64,000 bases of DNA, taken from positions 18,043,856 to 18,107,855 of the forward strand of contig ML664161.1 in NCBI GenBank assembly GCA_007570785.1, in the 5' to 3' direction. Position numbers and translations under genes: made by a program. How positions within the stretch are numbered: position 1 is the first letter of the stretch; every line of letters begins with the position of its first letter. Under the pieces are notes generated by a model, which saw nothing but the letters and a program-made list of their open reading frames with translations, was not told where the DNA came from and ran no database searches. Source of the stretch: Antilocapra americana. Taxonomy: Eukaryota; Chordata; Mammalia; Artiodactyla; Antilocapridae. Of the stretch, positions 23,841-33,472 are shown piece after piece.

Positions 23841-24062
23841 ATATCTGAGAAAACGCCCCCAGCCGCACATTGAAAAAACCAAGCAGCTGGGCCGGGGGAG
23901 GGGAGAAGCCGCAGCCCCCCAACTGCGTCACCAGAGTGCGCCATCAGAGTCTGCCGCTACACATCTGAGAAGACACGCCCAGCTGCAAGCAGAAAGAGCC
24001 GAGCGGCTGGGCCGGGGGAGAGGAGAAGCCACAGCCTCCAATTGCGTCATCAGAGTGTGCCG
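23841..24062 (+). repeat. 120-bp tandem repeat in the L1 5'UTR
   Basis: Two diverged copies with start points 120 bases apart (ATATCTGAGA at 23841, ACATCTGAGA at 23961). Both carry the block CTGGGCCGGGGGAG and end in a 'gcgtca(c/t)cagagtg' block. The layout recalls the promoter monomers of rodent L1s. Since 120 is a multiple of three, the sense frame 23725-24078 carries the repeat as two 40-residue segments. Confidence 0.9.
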
Positions 24063-24285
24063 CCAGCCGAGAGCCTGAGCAGAGGGGGCGGGAAAAGCGC
24101 AGGCACCACGAGCGGGGCAAACCCCAGAGCGCTGAATAGACACTGAAAGGGCCAGCAGAGGTGCCAAATCAAGCAGGACAGACCGCTTAAGATTCCAACC
24201 AGGAAACTCTGACCAAACACTCATCCAACCCCTCCCATAGTGAGGAAACCCCACAATAAAGGGACAACACACCAAGATAAACAAG

Positions 24286-25212
24286 ATGAAAAGGCAGAGA
24301 AATACGCAACAAGTAAAGGACCAGGATAAATATCCCCTAGACCAAACAAAAGACGAAGAGATAGCTTGTCTACCTGACAAAGAATTCCGAATAATGATAG
24401 TGAAAATGATCCAAAACCTGGAAAATAAGTTGGAGTTGCAACTCAATAACCTGCAGGCAAGGATTGAGAAGATGCAGGTAAGCTTTAACAAGGACTTAGA
24501 AGAAATGAAAAAGAGTCAAAATACAATAAATAATGCAATAAATGAGATCAAAAACACCCTGGAGGGAACCAACAGTAGAATAACAGAAATAGAAGACAGG
24601 ATAAGTGAAATAGAAGATAGAATGGCAGAAATAAATGAAACAGAAAGGAAAAATGAAAAAAGAATTAAAAGAAATGAGGACAATCTCAGAGACCTCTGGG
24701 ATAGTATTAAACGCACCAATATTCGAATCATAGGAATCCCAGAAGAAGAAGACAAAAAGAAAGACCATCAGAAAATTCTTGAAGAAATTATGGTGGAAAA
24801 TTTCCCTAAATTGGGAAAGCAAATAACATCTCAGGTCCAAGAAACACAGAGGGTCCCAAATAGAATCAACCCCAAGCGGAGCACCCCAAGACACATATTA
24901 ATCAAATTAACAAATATCAAATACAAAGACCAAATATTAAAAGCAGTGAGGGAGAAGCAAAAAATAACCCACAAGGGGAATCCCATAAAGATAACAGCTG
25001 ATCTCTCAATAGAAACGCTTCAGGCCAGAAGGGAATGGCAGAGCATTCTTAAAGTCATGGAAGAAAACAAGCTACAACCCAGATTACTGTACCCAGCAAG
25101 GATCTCATTCAAATTTGAAGGAGAATTCAAAATTTTTTCAGATAAGCAGAAATTGAGAGAATTTAGCAATACCAAACCAGCCCTCCAACGAATGCTAAAG
25201 GATCTTTCCTAG
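24286..25212 (+). CDS. L1 ORF1 RNA-binding chaperone protein
   Basis: The 308-codon frame is uninterrupted. It encodes the L1 ORF1 protein, a trimeric nucleic-acid chaperone that coats L1 RNA in cytoplasmic particles. Residues about 40-130 are rich in heptad-like E/K/I/N spacing (the coiled coil), including the internally repetitive ITEIEDRISEIEDRMAEI. Residues about 135-215 form the RRM domain, with WDSIKRTNIRIIGIPEEE at its start. Residues about 216-308 form the C-terminal domain, containing ARREWQSILKVMEENKLQPR and the 'YPARISFKFEG' stretch. The length is close to other mammalian ORF1p. The start is the first ATG giving the conserved layout, just after the 5'UTR. ORF2 follows 56 bases later. 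Whether it is expressed is unknown. Confidence 0.95.
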   Translation: MKRQRNTQQVKDQDKYPLDQTKDEEIACLPDKEFRIMIVKMIQNLENKLELQLNNLQARIEKMQVSFNKDLEEMKKSQNTINNAINEIKNTLEGTNSRITEIEDRISEIEDRMAEINETERKNEKRIKRNEDNLRDLWDSIKRTNIRIIGIPEEEDKKKDHQKILEEIMVENFPKLGKQITSQVQETQRVPNRINPKRSTPRHILIKLTNIKYKDQILKAVREKQKITHKGNPIKITADLSIETLQARREWQSILKVMEENKLQPRLLYPARISFKFEGEFKIFSDKQKLREFSNTKPALQRMLKDLS

Positions 25213-25268
25213 ATAGGAAACACGGATGGGATATATAATCTCGAATCCAAAACAATAAAATAGAAGAA

Positions 25269-27371
25269 ATGGCAACAGGATCATATTTATCAATAATTAC
25301 CTTAAATGTAAACGGGCTGAATGCCCCAACCAAAAGACAAAGACTGGCCGATTGGATACAGAATCAAGACCCCTATATATGTTGCCTACAAGAGACCCAC
25401 CTCAAATCTAAGGACATATATAGACTGAAAGTTAAAGGCTGGAAAAAGATATTCCATGCAAATAAAGACCAAAAGAAAGCAGGAGTGGCAATACTCATAT
25501 CAGATAAAGTAGACTTTAAAATAAAGGCGGTGAAAAGAGATAAAGATGGACATTACATAATGATCAAAGGATCAATCCAAGAAGAAGAAATAACAATTAT
25601 AAATATTTATGCACCCAACATAGGAGCACCACATTATGTAAGACAAATGCTAACAAATATGAAAGGGGAAATTAACAACAACACAATAATAGTGGGAGAC
25701 TTTAATACACCACTCACACCAATGGATAAATCAACTAAACAGAAAAGTAACAAGGAAATTCAAACTTTAAATGATACAATAGACCAACTAGACCTAATTG
25801 ATATCTATAGGTCACTCCACCCCAAAACAAGGAATTTCACTTTTTTCTCAAGCGCAAATGGGACCTTCTCCAGGATAGATCACATCCTGGGCCATAAAGC
25901 TAGCCTTGGTAAATTCAAAAACATTGAAATCATCCCAAGCATCTTTTCTGATCACAATGCAGTGAGATTAGATATCAATTACAGGAGAAAACCATTCAAA
26001 ACCTCCAACATATGGAGGCTCAACAACACACTGCTGAATAACCAACAAATCACAGAAGAAATCAAAAATGAAATTCAGTTATGCATGGAAACGAATGAAA
26101 ATGAAAACACAACAGCCCAAAACCTATGGGACACTGTGAAAGCAGTGCTAAGGGGAAGGTTCATAGCAATTCAAGCTCACCTTAGGAAACAAGAAAAAAA
26201 TCAAATAAATAACCTTACTTTACACCTAAAGCAACTAGAAATGGAAGAAATGCAGAAGCCCAGGTCTAGTAGAAGGAAAGAAATCTTAAAGATCAGGGCA
26301 GAAATAAATGCAAAGCAAACAAAAGAGACCATAGCAAAAATCAACCAATCCAAAAGCTGGTTCTTTGAGAAGATAAATAAAATTGACAAACCATTAGCCA
26401 GACTCATCAAGAAACAAAGGGAGAAGAACCAAATCAACAGAATTAGAAAAGAAAACGGAGAGATCACAACAGAAAACACAGAAATACAAAGGATCATAAG
26501 AGACTATTATCAGCAACTATATGCAAATAAACTGGACAACCTGGATGAAATGGACAGATTCCTAGAAAAGTACAACTTTCCAAGACTAAACCAGGAAGAG
26601 ATAGATAATCTTAATAGACCCATCACTAGCACAGAAATTGAAACCGTAATCAGAAATCTTCCAAAAAAGAAAAGCCCAGGACCAGATGGCTTCACAGCAG
26701 AATTCTACCAAAAATTTAGAGAAGAGCTAACACCTATTCTACTCAAACTCTTCCAGAAAATTGCAGACGAAGGTAAACTTCCAAACTCATTCTATGAGGC
26801 CACCATCACCCTAATTCCAAAACCCGACAAAGATGCCACAAAAAAAGAAAACTACAGGCCAATATCACTGATGAACTTAGATGCAAAAATCCTTAACAAA
26901 ATTCTAGCAAATAGAATCCAACAACACATTAAAAAAGTCATACATCATGATCAAGTAGGCTTTATCCCAGGGATGCAAGGATTCTTCAATATTCGCAAAT
27001 CAATCAATGTAATACACCACATTAACAAATTGAAAAATAAAAATCACATGATTATCTCAATAGATGCAGAGAAAGCCTTTGACAAAATTCAACATCCATT
27101 TATGATAAAAACCCTCCAAAAAGTAGGAAGAGAAGGAACATTCCTCAACATAATAAAAGCTATATATGACAAACCCACAGCAAACATTATCCTCAATGGT
27201 GAAAAACTGAAAGCATTCCCCCTGAAGTCAGGAACAAGACAAGGGTGCCCACTCTCACCACTACTTTTCAACATAGTTTTGGAAGTCTTGGCCACAGCAA
27301 TCAGAGCAGATAAAGAAATCAAAGGAATCCAGATTGGAAAAGAAGAAGTAAAACTCTCTGTTTGCAGATGA
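25269..27371 (+). pseudogene. L1 ORF2, upstream part: endonuclease and RT up to the catalytic box
   Basis: First 700 codons of the L1 ORF2 protein. Residues 1-240 are the apurinic-type endonuclease, which nicks the target at T-rich sites; conserved blocks are LNVNGLNAP (12-20), QETHL, IYAPN, GDFNTP and [10 protein letters not shown] linker is followed by the reverse transcriptase: [12 protein letters not shown], the LIPKP and YRPISLMN blocks, [20 protein letters not shown] (the first catalytic Asp) and [14 protein letters not shown]. At codon 697 the frame shifts and ends at the TGA 27369-27371. Comparison with the older L1 at 42367 in this window, which keeps the normal spacing, shows that 2 bases are missing around 27357-27360. 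A truncated protein could still carry the endonuclease but not the RT catalytic pair. Confidence 0.95.
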
Positions 27372-29085
27372 CATGATCCTCTATATTGAAAACCCTAAAG
27401 ACTCTACGAGAAAATTACTAGAGCTAATCAGTGAATATAGCAAAGTTTCAGGATACAAAATCAACACACAGAAATCCCTGGCATTTCTATACACTAACAA
27501 TGAAAAAACAGAAAAAGAAATTATGGAAACAATTCCATTCACCATCGAATCAAAAAGAATAAAATACTTAGGAGTATTTCTACCTAAAGAAACAAAAGAC
27601 TTGTATATAGAAAACTATAAAACACTGATGAAAGAAATCAAAGAGGACACAAACAGATGGAGAAATGTGCCGTGTTCGTGGATTGGAAGAATCAATATAG
27701 TGAAAATGAGTATACTACCCAAAGCAATCTATAGATTCAATGCAATTCCTATCAAGCTACCAGAGGTCTTTTTTAGAGAATTAGAACAAATAATTTCACA
27801 ATTTGTATGGAAATACAAAAAACCTCGTATAGCCAAAGCAATCTTGAGAAAGAAGAATGGAACTGGAGGAATCAACCTACCTGACTTTAAGCTATACTAC
27901 AAATCCACAGTCATTAAGACAGCATGGTACTGGCACAAAGACAGAAATATAGATCAATGGAACAAAATAGATAGCCCAGAGATAAATCCACGCATCTATG
28001 GACACCTTATATTTGACAAAGGAGGCAAGAATATACAATGGAGAAAAGACAACCTCTTTAACAAGTGGTGCTGGGAAAACTGGATAGCCACTTGTAAAAG
28101 AATGAAACTAGAACACTTTCTAACACCATACACAAAGATAAATTCAAAATGGATCAAAGATCTAAACATAAGAGCAGAAACTATAAAACTACTAGAGGAT
28201 AACATTGGGAAAACACTCTCTGACATCAACCAAAGCAGGATCCTACATGACCCACCTCCCAGAATATTGGAAATAAAAACACGAATAAACAAATGGGACC
28301 TAATTAAAATTAAAAGCTTCTGCACTGCAAAGGAAACTATAAGCAAGGTGAAAAGACAGCCTTCAGAATGGGAGAAAATAATAGCCAATGAAGCAACGGA
28401 CAAACAATTAATCTCAAAAATATACAAGCAACTCCTGCAGCTCCATTCTAGGAAAATAAACAACCCAATCAAAAAGTGGGCCAAAGAATTGAACAGACGT
28501 TTCTCCAAAGAAGACATAAAAATGGCTAACAAACACATGAAAAGATGCTCAACATCACTCATTATCAGAGAAATGCAAATCAAAACCACAATGAGATATC
28601 ACTTTACACCACTCAGAATGGCTGCAATCCAAAAATCCACAAGTAATAAATGCTGGAGAGGATGTGGAGAAAAGGGAACTCTCTTACACTGTTGGTGGGA
28701 TTGCAAACTAGTACAGCCTCTATGGAAAACAGTGTGGAGGTTCCTTAAAAAACTGCAAATAGTCCTGCCATATGACCCAGCAATCCCACTGTTGGGCATA
28801 TATACCAAGGAAACCAGAATTGAAAGAGACACGTGTACCCCAATGTTCATTGCTGCATTGTTTACAATAGCCAGGACATGGAACCAACCTAGATGCCCAT
28901 CAACTGATGAATGGATAAGAAAGCTGTGGTACATATACACAATGGAATATTACTCAGCATTAAGGAAAAATTCATTTGAATCAGTTCTACTCAGATGGAC
29001 GAAACTGGAGCCCATTATCCAGAGTGAAGTAAGCCAGAAACAAAAACAACAATACAGTATATTAACGCATATATATGGAATTTAG
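27361..29085 (+). pseudogene. L1 ORF2, downstream part: rest of RT and Cys-rich C-terminus
   Basis: The remainder of ORF2 is open in another frame, beginning with the codons for FADDMI (27361-27378; first ATG 27373) and running without a stop to 29085. It holds the end of the RT palm and thumb ([33 protein letters not shown]), a long basic region ([20 protein letters not shown]) and the C-terminal Cys/His knuckle [18 protein letters not shown], after which the protein ends ...THIYGI. Its size and layout fit a complete L1 C-terminal half. No ribosome-entry signal is evident, so translation of this part on its own is unlikely. Confidence 0.95.
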
Positions 29086-29410
29086 GAAGACGGTAACGAG
29101 AACCCAGCATGCGAGACAGCAAAAGGAACACAGATGTATAGAATAGACTCAGGGCCTCTGTGGATGAGGGAAAGGGTGAGATGATATGGGAGAATGGCAT
29201 TGAAACATGTTAATTATCATATGTCTAAGCAATAGCCGGCCCAGGATTGGTGCTTGGGACTGGTGCAACGAGATTTCCCGGGGGGAGGGAGGAGGGAGGG
29301 GGGTTATGGAGGGGGAGCATATGTGAACCCATGGTGATATCATGTCATTGTTTGGCAAAACTAATAAAAAAAAATGTTTAATAAAAAAAAATAAAAAATA
29401 AAAAAAAAAT
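29086..29410 (+). terminator. L1 3'UTR with G-rich tract, poly(A) signal and tail
   Basis: Contains a G-run array at about 29278-29316 (runs of 3 to 6 G separated by A or AGGA-type spacers) that could form a G-quadruplex in the sense strand, as known for mammalian L1 3'UTRs. AATAAA stands at 29363-29368, followed by an interrupted A tail with two further AATAAA-like units. Confidence 0.85.
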
Positions 29411-29764
29411 AAAGTAGCTTCTCAAAAGGGAAAAAAAATTATGAACATAATGAAATGAGAATTGGTATATGATCAAAGATCACTTTGATGATAATACTCA
29501 TAAAAATTATATAATGGAGCCACTCTTGCAATGTCCTTTATTTCTCTACAGACTAGATTACATGACATCCTAATGTGTTCTGCAAAGAAACCTCAACCCT
29601 GTATCAAAGGTGTCTATAGTGCAAATTTCACTATAAGAAATATGACAACCTTGATCTCTTTAAGATTTGGCTTTCCCCTGTAACTTTTGATTGTGAATTA
29701 GAAATCAAGTAAATAGGTAAGTGATCAGTATGTTTTAACTATGTGGGATGCAAAAGGGGAAAGG
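29411..29764. other. Unique sequence, no gene seen
   Basis: Flanking DNA of the L1, AT-rich. Nothing recognised. Confidence 0.4.
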
Positions 29765-29990
29765 AATTAATACTTGTTGACCACTTTCTAAGTGCCATGA
29801 AGTTTGCTATGTGTTTTACATTGGTCTTCACTTCATTTAATCCCCATAACTGTCCTCTGAGATAGATATTATCTCTATTCTAACAAATGTGGACATTGTT
29901 TCTCAGAGACTTCTTTATTGATATGATTAGTCAATTAATAAGGGATGGATCAGAGTTTAGAACCTAGGTCTCTCAAGCCTATTCTCCTTA
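29765..29990 (-). repeat. MIR SINE fossil
   Basis: Reverse MIR: 'ctttctaagtgccatgaag', 'cttcatttaatccccataac', 'ctctgagatagatattatc', 'gatcagagtttagaacctag'. Confidence 0.75.
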
Positions 29991-30097
29991 CCCTGTAAAA
30001 TGTTTATTTTGAGAAACTGCTTATTAAATTGAAGTATAATTGATGTCCAATATCATACTAATTTAAGGTGCACCTCATAGTAATTCAATATTTATAT

Positions 30098-30571
30098 TTT
30101 TTTCTTTTTTAATTGAAATATAATTGCTCTACAATGCTGTGTTAGTTTCCACTGTACAACAAAGGGAGCCAGCTATATGGACACGCATCACATGTCCCCT
30201 CCCTCCCGGAGCTCCCCCCACTTATCTCTTCCATGTAGGTCGTCATGGAGTGCTCAGCTGCACTCCGTGTCCTACAGCAGCTTCCTACTCGCTGTCTGTT
30301 TTACACGCGGTAGTGTAGAGGTGTCGATCCTACTCTCTGAGTTCACCCCACCCTTCCCTCGCTCTGCGATGTCCACATTTCTTCTCTACATCTGTGTCTT
30401 TATTTCTGCCCCACGCATTGATTCATCTTCACCATTTCTCTAGACTCCATATATATGCGTTAATATAAGACATCTGTTTTTCTGATTTACTTCACTCTGT
30501 ATGACAGACCCTAGGTCCACCCACATCACTACAAATGAGCCCATTTTTATGGCCAAGTAATATTCCACTGT
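30098..30571 (-). mobile_element. Nested 5'-truncated L1 3' end
   Basis: Starts with a T-rich tail, then 'gttagtttccactgtacaac', and ends at 'ggccaagtaatattccac'. AATATTTATAT at 30087-30097 and AATACTTATAT at 30572-30582 form the target-site duplication, and the older L1 3'UTR reads across the join. Confidence 0.85.
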
Positions 30572-30947
30572 AATACTTATATACATTTTGAAATGACCAT
30601 CACAGTAAGTCCAGTAACAACTTGTCACAATACAAGATTATTACAATCTTATTTTTTCCTATTCTATACATTACATCCCCATGGCTTATTTTATAAATGC
30701 AATTCTGTATCTTTTAGTCCCCTTTTTTGCACCCCCAACTCCCTCCCCTCTGGCAATTAACCAGTTTGTTTCTGTATCTTTGAGTCTGTTTCTGCTTTGT
30801 TTTGTTGATTCTCTTGTTTTTTAGATTTCATGTGTAAATGAAATCATATGGTAACTGTCTTTCTCTGTCTGACTTACTTCATTTAGCATAATGCCCTCAA
30901 GTTCCATCCATGTTGCTACAAATGGCAAGATTTAGTTCTTTTTTATG

Positions 30948-31183
30948 GGCTTCCCTACTCAAACAGCAAAGAATTTGCCTGCAATGCAGGAGACCTGGCT
31001 TTGATCCCTGGGTTGGGAAGATCCTCTGTAGAAAGAAATGGCAACTCACTCCAATATTCTTTTCTTTTTTTTTTCACTCAAATATTCTTTTCTTTTTTTT
31101 TTAACTCCAATATTCTTGCCTGGAAAACTCCATGTACAGAAGAGTCTGGCAGGGTTCAGTCTGTGGGATCACAAAGAGTCGGA
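30948..31183 (+). mobile_element. Bov-tA SINE with internal T-rich expansion
   Basis: Head 'gggcttccctactcaaacag', body and 3' end 'ggatcacaaagagtcgg' are normal. At 31049-31110 the usual single 'actccaatattcttgcc' block occurs three times, separated by two TTCTTTTTTTTTT runs. Flanking 'agttctttttta' and 'agtctttttata' suggest a degraded duplication of L1 target DNA. Confidence 0.9.
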
Positions 31184-31210
31184 AGTCTTTTTATAGCTGA
31201 TAATATTCCA

Positions 31211-31300
31211 CTGTGTGTGTGTGTGTGTGTATATATATACACACCTCTGCACCCCCTTGGATGATAAATATATATATATATACACACACATATATATGCC
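31211..31300. repeat. TG/TA/CA microsatellite with a 28-bp foreign insert
   Basis: Ten TG units, TA units, then a complex 28-bp block (31243-31270), then TA and CA units. The 28-bp block is identical to 31990-32017. Confidence 0.95.
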
Positions 31301-31615
31301 ACATCTTTATCCATTCATCCACTGATGGACACTTAGGTTGTTTTCATATTTGGGTTGTAAATAATGTTGCAATGAACAAAGGAGTGCATATACCTTTTCC
31401 AGTTAGTGTTTTTGTTTTATTTGGATAAACAGTCAAAAGTGGAATTGCTGGATATTTTTAATTTTTTGAAAAACCTCCATATAGTTTTCCACAGTGGCAG
31501 TACCAACTTCTACCAGCAGTACATAAGGGTTCCCTTTTTTCCACATCCTCACTGTGTAACTACCTTTGACTGACTACTGTTTTATAGTACCAGATAATTT
31601 ATTTCTCAAAATTAT

Positions 31616-32360
31616 CTGAGAATCACCTTTAGAATAGCATACTGTGACCTTCTGGGAAAGGCTAACAATTTTTTTTTCTTTTGCTGACTCTAATTAGGAT
31701 ATTTCTCTTTAATTTTGGGGAATCCTGGCAACAAATTTCTACAAAGAATTTCTGTAGCAGCTTAGAAACATTTCCATAAACATTTCATTTAATATTCTCA
31801 TATTTTATATTTGTGCAAGTATTCTGTACACCCCAGGGAAGTGAGCTGCCAGTCAATGCCCCACAGGGGGATTTATGAAATGAAATCCTGCATATGTTGT
31901 TTGTTTCTTTTCAGCCCAGTCAAAATGAATTTTTTAAACAAAAGGGGGGGGGGGGGTGATGGGTGAAGGGGTGTAGGAAGCTAATACAGACCTCTGCACC
32001 CCCTTGGATGATAAATAAATACTTATGGCCTGAATGACAGACTACTTATTACAAAAGTCTAAAAGTTTTTATTTTGAGATACTGGTTTTATGTAACTCCT
32101 GCAGTTTTGCTCTTTAAAAAAAAACAAACAACAATTTACCCCAATTATCATCACCATCCTTCTTAAGTAAAAGCCAGACTCAGCTCCTTGAACTGCTCTC
32201 CTCCCTCCTGCCAGGAGAGGGACTGCATATGAGATCCAGGTGCTTTATTCTGACCAGGTTTACCTTCTGAGACAGAAGGGCTAGTCTCAGGATTTGGAAG
32301 GAGCTAGACTGATGGGGAAAGCACCATGCTGTCATGGTTAAAGTTTGATCTTTTAAGGGC
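31616..32360. other. Unique sequence with a G13 run and the second copy of the 28-bp block
   Basis: No gene seen. A run of 13 G at 31944-31956, followed by GGG and GGGG groups, is a possible quadruplex or slippage site. The second copy of the 28-bp block is at 31990-32017, in otherwise complex sequence with a faint L2-end look (ataaatacttatggcctgaa). Confidence 0.5.
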
Positions 32361-32567
32361 CTGAAAGTGAATGTGTAGTTGCTCAGTCATGTCCAACTCT
32401 TTTCGACCCCATGGACTGCAGCCTACCATGCTCCTTTGTCCATGGAATTCTTCAGGCAAGAATACTGGAGTGGGTTGCCATTCCCTTCTCCAGGGGATCT
32501 TCCGGATCCAGAGATCAAACCTGGGTCTCCTGCATTGCAGGCAAATTCTTTACCATCTGAGCCACTT
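32361..32567 (-). mobile_element. Bov-tA SINE (first of three in a row)
   Basis: Antisense copy from 'aagtgaatgtgtagttgctc' to 'ctttaccatctgagccac', complete but for the final head bases. Confidence 0.9.
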
Positions 32568-32589
32568 TAATGAATCTGAAGAGACCAGA

Positions 32590-32728
32590 TCCATGGAATT
32601 CTCCAGGCCAGAATACTGGAATGGGTAGCTGTTACCTCTCCAGGGAATCTTCCCAACCCAGGGATTGAACCCAGGTCTCCTTCATTGCAGGTAGATTCTT
32701 TACCATCTGAGTCACTTGGAAAGCCCAA
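32590..32728 (-). mobile_element. Bov-tA SINE, partial (second of three)
   Basis: Starts mid-body at 'atccatggaattctccagg' and ends 'gagtcacttggaaagccca'. It lacks the 3' Bov-A end present in the first copy. Confidence 0.85.
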
Positions 32729-32843
32729 GAATACTGGAGTGGGTAGACTATCCCTTCTCCAGGGAACCTTCCCCTCTCAGCAATCAAACTGGGGTCTCCT
32801 GCATTGCAGACTTCTTTACCAGCTGAGCTACCAGGGAAACCTG
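32729..32843 (-). mobile_element. Bov-tA SINE, partial (third of three)
   Basis: Starts at 'agaatactggagtgggtag', directly abutting the previous copy, and ends 'gagctaccagggaaacc'. Confidence 0.85.
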
Positions 32844-32874
32844 AGTTTTACTCAAAGTTTTTCTACTTTCTAAT

Positions 32875-33025
32875 TGTTTAACTTGAGCAAGATTACTTTC
32901 CAGAAACTCCAGTTTCTCATCTCTAATACAAAGGAAATATCATGAACATTAAATGAGAGGAAATTTCTAAGACACCTGGTACATAGTAAGCATATGATTT
33001 ACTAAATATTCGTGACTTTTGTTTT
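32875..33025 (+). repeat. MIR SINE fossil
   Basis: 'cttgagcaagattactttcc', 'ctccagtttctcatctctaa', 'gaacattaaatgagagg' and 'acctggtacatagtaagc' follow the MIR order. Confidence 0.65.
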
Positions 33026-33472
33026 CATTTTTGACGAGGCAGTAACATAAAATAGTATCATGCCCTGAATAGACACTATTAGATATCTGGGAGATTTTAC
33101 ATGATTAATTGCCACTTAAAGACCTTTTTATTTTTTCCTAAACTGTAGTTTTAACTGAACAACCCAGCAGAACTCCTTGTTCACTTAGTGGCTATACATA
33201 TAGTCTGACTGAAAACTAACATCCTTTTCTTCAGTAACCTTCTCCAGGAATCTATATAGTATGATAGTCCTCAGATTATCTCACTAATTACTTAAATCCT
33301 ATTGTCTAAATATAAGTTATCAAATGATCATCTACTTGTAGATATAGAGTAATATACAACATAAATATATGGTCAAAAGGATTTATCTTCACCAGACAAT
33401 ATATATACTTTTTATTCTACATGTCTAGAGACTCAGCTCAAGTAGGGTTATTACTATCATTCTGAAGCCTTT
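33026..33472. other. Unique sequence, no gene seen
   Basis: AT-rich, with no repeat or gene recognised. Confidence 0.4.

Larger units (their letters stand above)
23067..24285 (+). promoter_or_regulatory. L1 5'UTR / internal promoter region
   Basis: About 1.2 kb, GC-rich and the only CpG-dense stretch in the window. The first bases contain AAGATGGCGG (23079-23088), the YY1-type core that positions transcription in L1s of other mammals. Two tandem duplications lie within: a 37-bp unit at 23588-23656 and a 120-bp unit at 23841-24062. Because the internal promoter is retained, the copy could be transcribed unless methylated; that is inferred from family knowledge. A 117-codon sense frame (23725-24078) and antisense frames overlap it. 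Confidence 0.8.
23067..29410 (+). mobile_element. Full-length young ruminant L1
   Basis: A 6.3-kb L1 with every expected part in order: GC-rich 5'UTR beginning 'ggaggagggactaagatggc', ORF1, a 56-bp spacer, ORF2, a G-rich 3'UTR, a polyadenylation signal (29363) and an A-rich tail. Flanks are A/T-rich; ATAAAAAATAAA occurs at 23051 and 29391, but the right one lies within the tail, so the target-site duplication is ambiguous. ORF1 is open, and the only lesion found in ORF2 is a 2-nt deletion at the RT catalytic box. This points to a recent insertion compared with the other LINEs here. Confidence 0.97.
30003..31615 (-). mobile_element. Old L1 3' part, split by a younger L1 and a SINE
   Basis: Antisense L1 3'UTR and ORF2 end. 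It reads 30003-30097, is interrupted by another L1 (30098-30571), and resumes with 'atacattttgaaatgacc' and 'ttacatccccatggctta' through to 'ttttccacagtggcagtacc' and 'tccacatcctcactgtg'. A Bov-tA sits at 30948-31183. The L1's own TG/TA microsatellite (31211-31300) contains a foreign 28-bp block. Confidence 0.85.

Noticed and set aside
24496..24894. A 132-codon minus frame rich in I, F and S inside L1 ORF1
   Set aside because: Mirror of the A-rich coding strand of ORF1; antisense of A-rich codons gives F/I/S-rich frames without meaning.
27996..28589. A 197-codon minus frame inside L1 ORF2
   Set aside because: Same antisense effect; no start context or domain, and the older L1s have the same broken frames.
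30124..30443. Frames of 64 and 88 codons, Ser/Pro-rich, in a GC-richer patch
   Set aside because: They lie in the antisense of the nested L1 3'UTR.
32361..32843. Regularly spaced repeated blocks resembling an array
   Set aside because: They are adjacent SINE copies, not direct repeats with unique spacers; CRISPR arrays are not expected in mammalian DNA.
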